Source: Mesostigma viride (Eukaryota > Streptophyta > Mesostigmatophyceae > Mesostigmatales > Mesostigmataceae). From it: DNA of 64,000 bases. Below the pieces are notes generated by a model that saw nothing but the letters and a program-made list of their open reading frames with translations, was not told the DNA's origin and made no database searches. Location: the NCBI GenBank assembly GCA_009746045.1, contig RPFO01000104.1:3426534-3490533 (forward strand), in the 5' to 3' direction. The position numbers were made by a program, and so were the translations under genes. Below, piece by piece: positions 1 to 12,200 of the stretch. Each line of letters begins with the position of its first letter. Position 1 is the first letter of the stretch.

Positions 1-233
1 GCTGCCATGATGTGTTTGTTTGGTTCTGGGTTCTGGACGTGCATGCTTTGTCATCGTGACCCTTGTGTTCGCTCGCCATCTCCAATGTCGAAGTTCCAGC
101 CGAAGGTGCACCAGAGTTCTACGTCATGCTAATGCCGCCGCCCCATCCGTTTTGGATCCTGAATATCATTTGTCGCCCCTTCCCTCCCCTCCCTTCCTCC
201 CCCCCCCCCCCCCCCCACACTCAAACATCGCAG
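1..233 (+). other. Intron sequence upstream of the first visible S1P exon
   Basis: No recognisable coding exon. It contains a C-rich polypyrimidine tract (about 195-217) and ends in a CAG acceptor at 231-233, directly before the first recognisable S1P exon. The open frames here are chance frames. Confidence 0.6.
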
Positions 234-3200
234 CCGCTTTACGCAGGGGCGATGCCGGTCATCTTCAACGCGACCATCATCAATGGGATGGGCGTGACAG
301 GGACGCTGGAGGGAGAGCCGCGATGGGTGCCGAAAAGTGAGGCTGGCCGTTTCTTATCTTTCTCTCTCTTTCTCCGTGGGTCTGTGGGTGCCAGAGCCCC
401 CATGATGAATGAACCAAGGAGGCTAGGCTCGAGCTTGCCTTGCTCTCAGACGAGGCTGGGTTTGGGCGAGTGCCCTGGCGGGCCAATAGACGGTGTCTAT
501 TCCTTAGGCCCGGGACATCATGAACCAAGCATCCAGCAAGCTTGCATGTCCGCTGTTTCATTCCTTGCCAGGTTGCCAGATAAGATGATGGGGCGGTCAC
601 GGTCAGGGTTTTTATGAGTGGCGTTTTGCTGCCAATTGTGGCGGTGTAGCACCAAATTTGATGATTTGTGGCGGTGCCACACCCTTTGGCGAGGGGGTCC
701 TTATGCCACAATTCGGCGGTGTTGTTCTACTTTCTCGTTTCCGTTCGCCACAGAGTGGCCGTGCATATTAGTTTACCCTACTACAGCTGACGCCACGATT
801 GGCTGTGTCAGAACACTCCTCTGCCACCCTTCCGCCACAATCCGCCCTAGTAAGTACGCAGGTGGCGCTGAACCCCACTCTCCAGTGAGCTGTGGGTACT
901 GAGCAGGGGCCGCATTGCGCTCACTCGCTATAATCTTGGCCCTGTAACGCTGCGCCGTTCTACTTGAAGTTGCTGCGCCAGGGAATCACTTCGGTGCATC
1001 AAGGAGGGTTAGACTAAAGGCCCTTGGGTGTCCCCCCCCACGTGGCCGTGCCGGGCCCAAGTTTTATTGGCTGAAAGCCACACGGTGCCCGAGTCAACAC
1101 TTGTTCCGGAAGTTGAAACCGCCACACGCGGCCGAGTGCAAAAACCTTCAAGGAAACCCTGGGCACGGTGTTTGGATAACCATATGGATTAATAAGGAAT
1201 CACCCATTGGGTCTGTTGGGTTGGAGTGGGGCAGTTGATAGAATAATGGGTAAGAATTCGTGAATCGTGTTTTAGCCTTCCATGCTGATTTCGTGGCTTA
1301 TTCAGCATTCACGGTTTCTATAAAACAGAATCGCGTCCTGCTCTACTTGACACCATTCGTTGTTTTTTACTTGATCTGTCCTGATTTTTCAAGCTTTTAT
1401 GATGGGCATGATACCACCGCTCACCGGGCCGTCCTTGTATCTAGCATCCGAACCCTTTCTAGGTTTCACGCCATCCTTCCCTCATTGTTTCCTTTGCTTC
1501 GCATGGTTCCGATCTGGTTGCACGTGGTTCCAGATAAAGATGGACAGCTGCTGGACATCCGCTTCACCTACTCCGACGTTCTCTGGCCGTGGTCCGGTGA
1601 GTGCCACCTGCGTATCGAAATAGCGACATAATTACGGTGAGTGCCACCTGCATGGCAACAGCAACAGATAGATATGGTGAGCACAGGCTGCATGCATGGC
1701 AACAGCAACAGCGAGATTTGGTGAGCACAGGCTGCATGCCAAGGAGCTGCAGAGGGCCCGACATGTCACTTCCTTTTTTTTTCTTTTCTTGGTGTGGCGC
1801 TTGAGATTGTACCACGATCACCTTTATACGCCCTACCCGTCGGACCTGCAGTCCCCTGCGTTGGCTCGCCACCAGGGTTCCTGGGCATCCTCATGCGCGT
1901 GCTCCCTCTTATCGCTCCCACCCCTAAATGCCCTACCCGTCGGACCTGCAGTCCCCTGTGTTGGCTCGCCACCAGGGTTCCTGGGCATCCTCATGCGCGT
2001 GCTCCCTCTATCGCTCCCACCCCTAAATGCCCTGACCATCGGACCTGCTTGCCTGCTTGATGGCTCGCCACCAGGCTTCCTGGGCATCTTCATCCGCGTG
2101 CTCCCCGAAGGAGCGCGCTTCCAGGGCACGGTGGAGGGCACCATCCAGCTCACGTGAGTGGACCATATCTTACTGTGACACATCTACACCTGTTGCTATG
2201 AATGGGAGGGTACTGTTCAGCTTACGTGAGTGGACCATATCTTACTTTGACATCTACACCTGTTGCTATGAACGGGAGGGTACTCTTCAGCTCACGTGAG
2301 TGGACCATATTTACTTGTAACATCGCCCCCTTCGTTTGCTGTTGGTGGGAGGGTACTCTTCAGCTCACGTGAGTAGACAATATCTACATGTGACATCCAC
2401 CCCTTCGTTTGCTATAGGTCGGATGGAGGGCACTCCAAAGCTCACGTGGGTATATACACTAGAAATGGCACGTCTACCCTTTCTTCTCTTTTTTATTTTT
2501 TTCGGTGACTGGTGATGGGGAGCATCCTCGAGCTCCTGTTGAGTCGATGGATTTGATCGCGCTGCCATCCATTTGTCTTCTGTGCAGGCAGTTGGATGGG
2601 ATTTGTGCGACCATGTGCGCAGGAGTTATAACCCATATAATGGGGGGTAGGAATAATTATTCCTACATCTGCTGCAAGACCGACATACTTATATCGCACA
2701 ATAATGAACCCAGTTGGCCACCTCGTTGCATTGGATAGTTAATTGTATTCATCAATCTCACCGCCATCCATCCAACCTGCCCCGTTGTGGCATCCACTCA
2801 TTAATTAAATGGTTACTAATGCCCCACCATCCATTTTTCGTGGCTTGTTGTGTTCATTGATTTAATTTGATGCAGCCCACCCCTTTGCGGCATCCGCCAG
2901 CGTTTGTGAAGTCATTCTAAATTTCATTCACGTACTCATCTAATTAATTCTAACCACTGCCATCCACCCACCCCCTCCCCGGCAGCCGCCACTCAAATCA
3001 TTCTACAATGCCTACAGTTCCCGGAGTACTGGCATTTCCTGCCGCCGTGAACCCAACCCTGGCTCCCTCGTGGCATCCGCCAGTGTTTGTGAATTCGTTC
3101 CGTTTTTCATACTACTAGGTATTGCGCTCTCTGACATCAATCCCGCCATCCACCCCATCATGGCGTCCGCCAGTGTCACCTCGCCGCCTGGACCGGGGGA

Positions 3201-6200
3201 GCATCAGCGGCGGCGCTTCTCAGTCAGCGTGCCGTTGAAGGCGGCGGTGATACCGACGCCGCCGAGGGAGCGGCGCATCCTGTGGGACCAGTTCCACAAC
3301 GTCAAGTACCCGCCTGCATACATCCCGCGTGACAATTTGGACATCCGAAACGACATCCTGGACTGGTGAGAGGGGAAAGGGGGGTCACTTTATTTAGAAA
3401 AGGGCCATGATGAGTACCCGCCTGCTTACATCCCGCGCGACAATTTGGACATCAGCAACGGCAGCCTGGACTGGTGAGGGGAAGAAAAAACTTGCTTGGC
3501 GGTGAACAAGAGTAACTGAATCGAGGGGGCAGCACCGCATCGGGGTTGCAGAGAGGAGAGGAAGGCTTTGGGGCTGGCCTTGTGAGGAAAAAGCCCTATG
3601 TATGGTACGGGGGCCAATAGCATGGCTGCTGTGGTGGATGGAATATTTGAGGAGCCAGTTGCTGCTTATTCGGGCAGCTCTCCCTCCCTATGTACCAGGG
3701 CTGTCTGTTAGATTCCTAAGTAATCTAGTTTAGGAGGATTATTGATTGGATTTGGGGGCTGTGTGCTAGGTTGCTTTGTATGGCTCGTGGGCCCTGTGGC
3801 CGTGCCCCACGTGTGTTTACTTTTGCAAGAGCAATCTCTCCTGCCTGTTATCTTTTTTCTTTATGTTGTCTTTTTTCCTGCCCATACCCCCTGCAGGCAT
3901 GGGGACCATCCCCACACCAACTTCCACGGCATGTACGATTTCCTGCGGAACAACGGTTACTATCTGGAGGTGCTCGGCTCGCCGTATACCTGCTTCGACG
4001 CGCGTCAGGTAGGTCTGTTTAATGTGAGGAGAAGGTTGAGGGGGCTATAGTACGGCTATGACATATACACGCACATATGGCCTGTACAGGTCATTCATGC
4101 TTACGTTGGCATTCATGATTCATGCTACTGTATGACCTATATTGGAACCGTAAGCCCAAGTAGGCATTCATGATTCATGCTGCTATATGACCTATATTGG
4201 AACCGTAAGCCCACGTTGGCATTCATGATTCATGCTGCTATATGACCTATATTGGAACCGTAAGCCCAAGGAGAAGGTCAAGCTGGCAGGCCCATGGCAC
4301 GCAATTCCACAACGGATTGCATAGGAATAGTAAAGGGACTACAACTGATAAATAGGTACACATAGTAAGAACTACAGAATCATTTTAAAGGAAATATACG
4401 CATCTGCTGAACCTATACTAGATTCAATAGATGGCTTGTATAGAAACCGGATGCGATGGGACTGCAGAGCCGCCTGCAAAAGAAAAGCATGTGGCCAAGC
4501 ATTGCCTGTTAAACAGTTTGGTCCATACCCGACAATAATCGAGCTAACCGCGCGTTGCGTTTCTTGAAACTGATGGCGTGGTGTGCGCCTGTACGACCTT
4601 GATGGCTATCAACCGTGGTGTGTGAGATGCTGTCCTGGTGTGGCGTGACCCATGCCAGTATAAGTGATGTATTGACTTGTGACCTGGCTGATGCTTATTC
4701 ACTCCTTGCGTTTTAGCGTTGAAAATGATGTCATGACATTTGCCAGTGCTGGCTAACGTTTGTTGCCTTCTCCTGGGTTGCTTGAATTCACGGTGATGTT
4801 GCTTAAATTCCCGGGTACGTGACGTCTGCCAGTACGGCGCGCTGCTGCTGGTGGATCCGGAAGAGGAGTACTACCCAGCCGAGATCGCCAAGCTCAAGAA
4901 CGACGTGGAGGAGCATGGCTTGGGCCTCATCGTGTTCGCCGAGTGGTACAACGTGGACGCGATGATCAAGATGCGGTTCTTTGACGACAACACGCGCAGG
5001 TAAGAGGACCTAGATAGTTGGTGTGTGTTTTTTTTTTTTTTTTTTTTGGGGGGGGGGAAGAGTTGCCTTCTCTTTCGTTAAATAAAAATGAGCCAAGGCG
5101 TTGTGGTACAATGAGGATGGTCAAGATGCGGCTCTTCAACGACAGCATGCGCAGGTATATCCAGGCCTTTGATAGCATATGGGGCTGGGGGTAGAACGAT
5201 TAGCCACCCTTCGACTCTAGCGAAGTGGGCAGTGACAAGTGGAAGGCGTGTGTTGAGGATGGGATAAAGTTGGTTACGTATGGCAACACGTGCCGGTGGG
5301 GAAACCACTCGTTGACCTCCTTGTGTGAGAGCAGAAAGGCAAGAAAGAAGAGCTATGGGCAAGGCAATTTTGTTTGTCAAAGACTCCTAAAAGCCAATTT
5401 CCAAGAAGCTGTGTTATGGAATATTCTTGCATTAGTTCTCGCAGCTGTCACTTACCCTTTACAAAAACCGAAGCATGTAAAAAGGCAAGCTGCCGTACTT
5501 ATGTCAAGACCCCTGTGTGTGTGGAATGCTGCCACCTGTCCCCCCCCCCCCCCAGCTGGTGGACACCTGCCACAGGCGGTGCCAACATCCCCGCCCTCAA
5601 CGATCTGCTCAAGGTGTTTGGCATCCAGTTTGGGGACACGGTGCTGACGGGGCAGGTGGGTGGGTGGTCTATTTGAAGATGGGGTTAGGTGCTTGTTTGC
5701 TAACGCTTATTGAATGCTACTATCTGCTCATTGCTTACTTATCCAGTTTGGGGGCACGGTGCTGACAAGGCATGGGTGTGTGTGGCCTAAACATAGATTG
5801 GCGAGGCTAGTAGTAGACAGGCAGATAGACGGTCATTCTTGTGCGAGGGGAACACGGTGCCTACATGTTTGCGAATGGGGCAGGTGCATGGGTGGGCTAG
5901 TTATGGCTAGAACTAGGCTAATGCTGTTTGTTGGTGTTCTTAAAAGAGAACATGATGCTGGTGGGGCAGGTCCGCAGGTGGTCGGGCGGGCAGGCAGGCG
6001 GGCCATTGAATGGGTTGGGGGGAAAACGATGGGATGTGTGGTGTAGCTGATAGGGCAGACTTGTTTTTGCTGTTGGCCACCTGATGGTTTCACGGGGGCG
6101 CTAGGCTTCCGAAAGAAGGGTAGGGAAGAGGCAGGGTGCTTAAGGGCAGGTGGGGGTGGTGTGATGGCCTGGGAGGGATGTAGGAGAACAAATGTCAATG

Positions 6201-9200
6201 CCTCTGCGGTTAACGCATAGCTTTGCTGTAGCCATTCCGTATGGCAAGTATCTTACGGCCGCTCTGTGGCTGTCAGTAAGAAGGCGTTTACCCTGCCACG
6301 TGTTGGATACTTCTAGCGGTCAATTAAGATCTAATTAAGATCCTTACAATCCAGTCCAAGTTGCTTAGATGTTGCTGTGCCATCCCTACCCTGCGGGTCA
6401 AGGCTGCTTGGTGGGCGAGTTGCGGCTGTGGGTCACCATTTGCTGCCTTTTCCTCGTGCACGGTGCGTGATGGTGCCGCATGTCTCTCGCGTGCACAGAT
6501 CGCCCTGGCGCGCAAGCACCTCAACTTTGCGTCGGGCGTTCCGCTGGTGGAGTTTCCCCACAACGGCGTTGTGCACGCCTTCCAGCTGCAGGTGAGCACA
6601 GGCGCGGTGGTGACGTGACAGGTGGCAGGTGGCAGGTGGCAGAAGCCGTATACACGGAATGCCATCCAGCTGCAGGTGGGGGTGGACAGCGTGTAGAATG
6701 ATGGTGGATTTGGAATGATCTCGCATGTGCGTGATGGACTCGCAAGGTCACGAGTGCCTTGGTACGTTGTCAAATTGGCCGCGCCATAAATCGGTCTGTA
6801 CCATGCAAGAGAAGCTTTTTGTCAACGCACTCGTGCCAGAAACAGGCATTAGAAGTTCAAGAAAATGTAATTTGGTTTGTGAATTCGGCTTGATGCGCTT
6901 GGTATTCTCCCCTCCCCCCCCCCCTTTCCCCCCTCCTTCCCCTCCCCCCCCATGGTCCCACGATAGTGGGTAGGAGAAAACCTCGGCCTGCTCTCTCTTA
7001 TACCCTCTTTTCACCCCTGTTGACCATTCCGAGAACCTAGGGGAAGGGGTTACTCTTTTATGACACAACTTTTTAAAGCCAATTATCTCGTAAGCGTTCA
7101 ATAGTCAGCCTGACCACCAGACTGAGTATCTCTTAATCTCTTTACCTACATCATCTGTTTCCATGCTCCCTTGTTCACAGCTACACAGATGCAGTTAATT
7201 AGCGGTATGCTAAGCAATTAGGCACGATCTGTCACCGGACTCAGCTGACCGACATGTTTATCAATCATGCTGTGTCGTGCACCAACAGGCGCGGGACTCC
7301 CCCGGCGCGGCCCACCACCACGCCACCTTCCAGCGGGCCGCGGGACCTGGGGGGGTAGCCACTGGGGACTACCCGGTGCTGGGTCTCGTGCAGCACGTGG
7401 CCAAGGGAATGGCCGCCAACGTGTCGGGGGTCAACAGCGGGCGCATCTTTGTGCTGGGCGACTGCAACTGCCTCGACAGCTCGCACCAGGTGAGGGGGGG
7501 CGTTGCGCTCCGGGGGTTAAGAGGAGTGGCGAGGAGGGGAAAGGAGTTCGCACTTCTGGGGGTAAGAGAGGTTAAAGGGTGGTTGGGCTGTGGGCGGTGA
7601 AATGGAGGTATGATGAAGGTATGATGAGGGATGACGAGGTTCCAGACTAGGCGTTATGTGCGTGACCCCTCACAGCGCCGAGTAGGCGTTGGCAGTTCTA
7701 GGATGGCATGCTTAGCTGAGTTGCTGGGACAGTATGAGTACTCATTACTCAGTCACATGCCAGCATACATGCATGAAGCCACCTGCGTTAAAGGCCAACG
7801 GTAATTATCACTCATATGATGTAGGTGACTGCCAGCGACCAACAGCCAGCAGTTTGTGCTCTCTGTAAAGCCGCTATCGTTCTCTTTGCTTGATCTCAGA
7901 AAATATGCTAAGAATGTCGTAATTCGGTCAAACTCACCCCTGGAGGCCATCCGTGTGGCGGCCACCAGCCTGCCATGTTCTGTTTTCTGCGTTTTGCTTT
8001 CCCTACTAATGCCCCGTTTTGCTTTCCCTACTAATGCCCCGTTTCGCTTTCCCTACTAATCCCCCGTTTTGCTTTCCCTACTAATGCCCCGTTTCGCTTT
8101 CCCTACTAATGCCCCGTTTCGCTTTCCCTACTAATCCCCCGTTTTGCTTTCCCTACTAATCCCCCGTTTTGCTTTCCCTACTAATCCCCCGTTTCGCTTT
8201 CCCTACTAATCCCTCGTTTTGCTTTCCCTACTAATCCCCCGTTTCGCTTTCCCTACTAATCCCCCGTTTTGCTTTCTGTTTCGGTTTTCGGTTCTCGACG
8301 CCCGCATTGCACGTGATGGGTGCCAGACCATGGACTGCTACTGGCTACTCGAATCCGCAATGGAATACACCGCAAGAGGACGCAGCCCGCCGGGGCTACT
8401 GCCGGCCACCGCAAAGGGCACGACTGGGGGTGGGAGCGCAGCACGCGTGGACGAGCCGTTCACGGGCCATGTGCTGACGTCGCCGATGGTGGCCGCCAGC
8501 TCGCTGCTGCCGCGTCGCCGCACGGACATCAGCTTTGTGGAGTACTCGACGGTGCTGCAGGAGCCGCGGCCGACGGTGAGACCGTGTGGCAGTGTTAAGG
8601 GCCTTTGTTAGGGAGGTTAGTTTGGCAGTATTATAGGCGACATGGGGCATGCTGCAGGAGCCAAGGCCGACAGTGAGACCGTGCGGCAGTGCTAGGGGTG
8701 TTGTTCGGGGGTTTGACAGTGTTTTAGGCGTTATATGTGCGGTAGGTTTGGCAGCAGTGGAGGCATTGCTGGGAAGTTGGCAGTGTTATCGGCATCGTCG
8801 GGGTGTGTTCCAGGCCGGGTTGGGTCAGACGGCACCCTCGTGCGCTTCCGACGCGCCGCGACGCTCTTTCGCTGCCTCAAGTTTCCGACGCGAATCCGAC
8901 GCCGCCGACGGCGACGCGGCCGCGTGGGCCTGGACTCAGGAGCTGCACAGTGTGGATCACACTGTAGGGATCATACTCTAGAGTTGGGGCGGACTATCCA
9001 TCCAAGTTTGCATGTTGTTGTTGTTGTTGTGGCCCACGCCGCACATGGGCAGCAGAGAATCTAGGGTACAGTAGGCACGCCACCTGACACTGGCAAGGTT
9101 CCACCCTGGCCGTCGGTTTCGGCGTCGGATTCCTCCCCTGGGTAACCGACGTCGGTTTCCCCCCCTGAGTTTCTGACTTTTCAGACGTCTGACCCAACCC

Positions 9201-12200
9201 GGGTTCCAGGGGCCCAGCGGTTTATGCGGAGTGCGTGGGGCGGCATGAGAGCTGCTGGCATGAGGTGGGATCATCGGCGGCGGTGGGAGATGCGGCGATT
9301 TTAGGGAGTCGGTGGTGACCAGGATATGGCAATTTTATAGGCACGAATGCGGACGTGTGCGGAGGATAATAATTGATAGTGTGTGTTTGTGCTGAGAATG
9401 TAGCAGCAGCCGAGAGCCAAGGGTGGGGATGTGGGGGCATGGGGCAGCTCTATTGCCAGTGTGGGGCCGTGCGGTAGTATAAAAGGCTGTACGATCTTCA
9501 TACTGGTAAAGTCTGCTTAGGGGGGAGGGCGCTCGTAAATGGACAGGTGCTGCGGTAGCTGTCGCTTTTCTGACCCCCTGGCCCTTAGCGCCTTCCTTTC
9601 CTCCCTCCTTTCTTCCCCCCTCCATCCCTCGCCACATGCTCCACCCTCGTTTCCCCCGCTTTTTCTGTCTGTGCTCACATGCAAACTCCTTTTCTGGTCA
9701 TCCCTTGCATACCACTTGTCCCATTGCTCCGCGGCCGCTGCCCCCTTTCAGTGCATGCTGGACTCCTCATTCGCGCCCGAGTGGGCAGGGAAGGGTGGAG
9801 GAGGCAGAGGCGGCGTAGGGGTGTCTGGAGTTGACCCCCAGCGCATGAAACCGTCCGACAAGCCGGCCGTGACCACCACGGTGACGGCGGCAGTGGCCAA
9901 GGATTCGGGGGGTGCGAGCGAGGCGTCAGGGAAGGCAGGCGCAGAGGCATCAGCATCAACTGATGCCAAAAATAGTGGCAGGAGTGCAGGTGGCAATGCT
10001 AACGCCTCAAATAGCAAAGGCGGCTCGCCTGATGGGTCCACTCCTGGGGAGGAGGAGGAAAAGATACCTGCCCGGTTCGAGGGGGGGGGCTTATCGGCAT
10101 CGGCAGGGGAGGCAGAGGGGAATGGTGGGGGTGACGGCGGTCAGCAGAATGGCGGGCAGATTGGGTCTGCGGACTTGAGCACGTCGGCGCAAGGTTTGGC
10201 GGGCACTGGTGAGCAAGGGGCGGGCGCTGGCAGCTCGTTTGGGAACGGTCACAGTAGCGTCAGTGACCCAAGCACCGCTGGCATGAACACCGGTGGTAGT
10301 GGTGGTAGCATTCGCGACGTGGGCCTGCGTGGCCAAGCGAATGAGAGTCAAGAAGCCAAGGCCAAAGAGATCGCGGATCAAAGGCTCGAGAGACTGGGTA
10401 AGGGCGAATGGAGGCCCCTGGGGGACAGCCTCACGAAGCCGTTCATGGGCTTCCCGAGGAACCAGGGGGGTGGCGGCGGTGGCAGTGCTGGCGATGCTAC
10501 CGCCAAGTCGGATACGTCCCCATCCCTTCCAACCTCAAGCACGACAGCAGAATCCGCAACAACGACAACAGCAGCGACGACCACGGCAACCACAGGGACT
10601 GCGGCCACCGCAGACACAGCGGCAAGGACCGCTGCGATGACCCCCCCCCGCCGCCAGCGGCCTCGTGTGGCCGAGCTGGCCTTTGCGCGGGCGCAGGCCC
10701 GGGAGGGGCGCGTGGGCCAGGGTCCCTGGGCGCACGGCCGGTCCGGGACGGATGCCGGCAGTGAGTGGGAGCATATCAAGATGATGAATGACATTATTCG
10801 GTCCTTGCCCAATGGCTTGGGTTTGAGTGGGGGTGAGGGTGGGGCGGGGGGCGGGGCGGGGATTGTTGCCTCGGATCCTCAGCTCCTGCTCAAGATCCGG
10901 CGACAAAATGACCGTGACAGCCCGCCGGTGGCGACGACACCGGTGACGGGAGGGGGCGAGGGGGCGAGGGGGGGTCATGGGGCGGAGTCGGGGGGAGCCG
11001 ATGTAAGTAGTAGCGGTACGGATGGGGTTGGGAGCAGCGGGACATGGGCGTCGGGGAGTATGGGTGGGGGTGGGGTGGGGAGTGGGGGTGATGGGGAGGC
11101 AGCATCGGGCATGCTAGCGGACGGTGCGGTCGCGTCGGCGGCGACAACGCTGAGCAATAACCAGGTGAGCCGCCTTCTGATAGGATCACGTTGCCATTGG
11201 CAGGTCAAGTTTGTAGTCTAACCGACCTATTGTTATAGACTTTGAGTTCATGCTTGTATCTCAGCCTACATTATGTCAGTGTGTGTGTGTGTGTGTTGGC
11301 GTGGGGGTGGAACGTTTGGTCGCATGGTTGATGGAACACAGTGGATTACCACCATCATCGCCACCTTCGGCATCGTCATATATATATGGATAGATAGATA
11401 CCAATCTCACCTTCGTTTATTATTTATCATTCTCAATGAATATATATCGATACGCCACCTTCGGCATCATCATATAGATATATATAAATGCGCCATCTTC
11501 GGTATCATCATATGGATATATATAGATACGCCATCTTCGGTATCATCATATAGATATATATATAGATACGCCACCTTCGGTATCATCATATAGATATATA
11601 TAAATGCGCCACCTTCGGTATCATCATATAGATATATATAGATGCGCCATCTTCGGTATCATCATATAGATATATATAAATGCGCCATCTTCGGTATCAT
11701 CATATGGATGTATATAGATACGCCCAAATCCTTGGTGCACCCACAGGATACGTAGATAAGCGCAGAGCTGGGAATCGGATGCTTCAAAGGCAGTGCATCA
11801 CCTTTGTGGGGATTCATGGCAGTTCAGCGGCGGATGCAAATGGCTTTCGGTCCACAAATGCCAGAGCATCTGGGTGATGCTGATATGCAGGGACACCTGT
11901 CAGGATGTCGTTAGTCCGCAAATAATGGCTATCTGTGAAAATAGGTCGGTTCGCACAGCACATGGCTAGCTATAAAAATTTCGGGTTGTGCCTGTGGTCA
12001 CATGGCTCGCCTGGCAGTAATAGCTTCTACTGCAGTTTTACTGCCTCTTGGCGGATATAAGGTAAAGAAATTTGAGTAGTCATGTCAAAGGAATCGACAT
12101 CTGTCATGTTACCTTGCAAAGTTGCTTGTTGGCACTGTAGGTGTCTCACAGGCACGCTCGCTGTTTTGTATCTTTCTTCTTGCTCGCAGGAGCTGCAATT

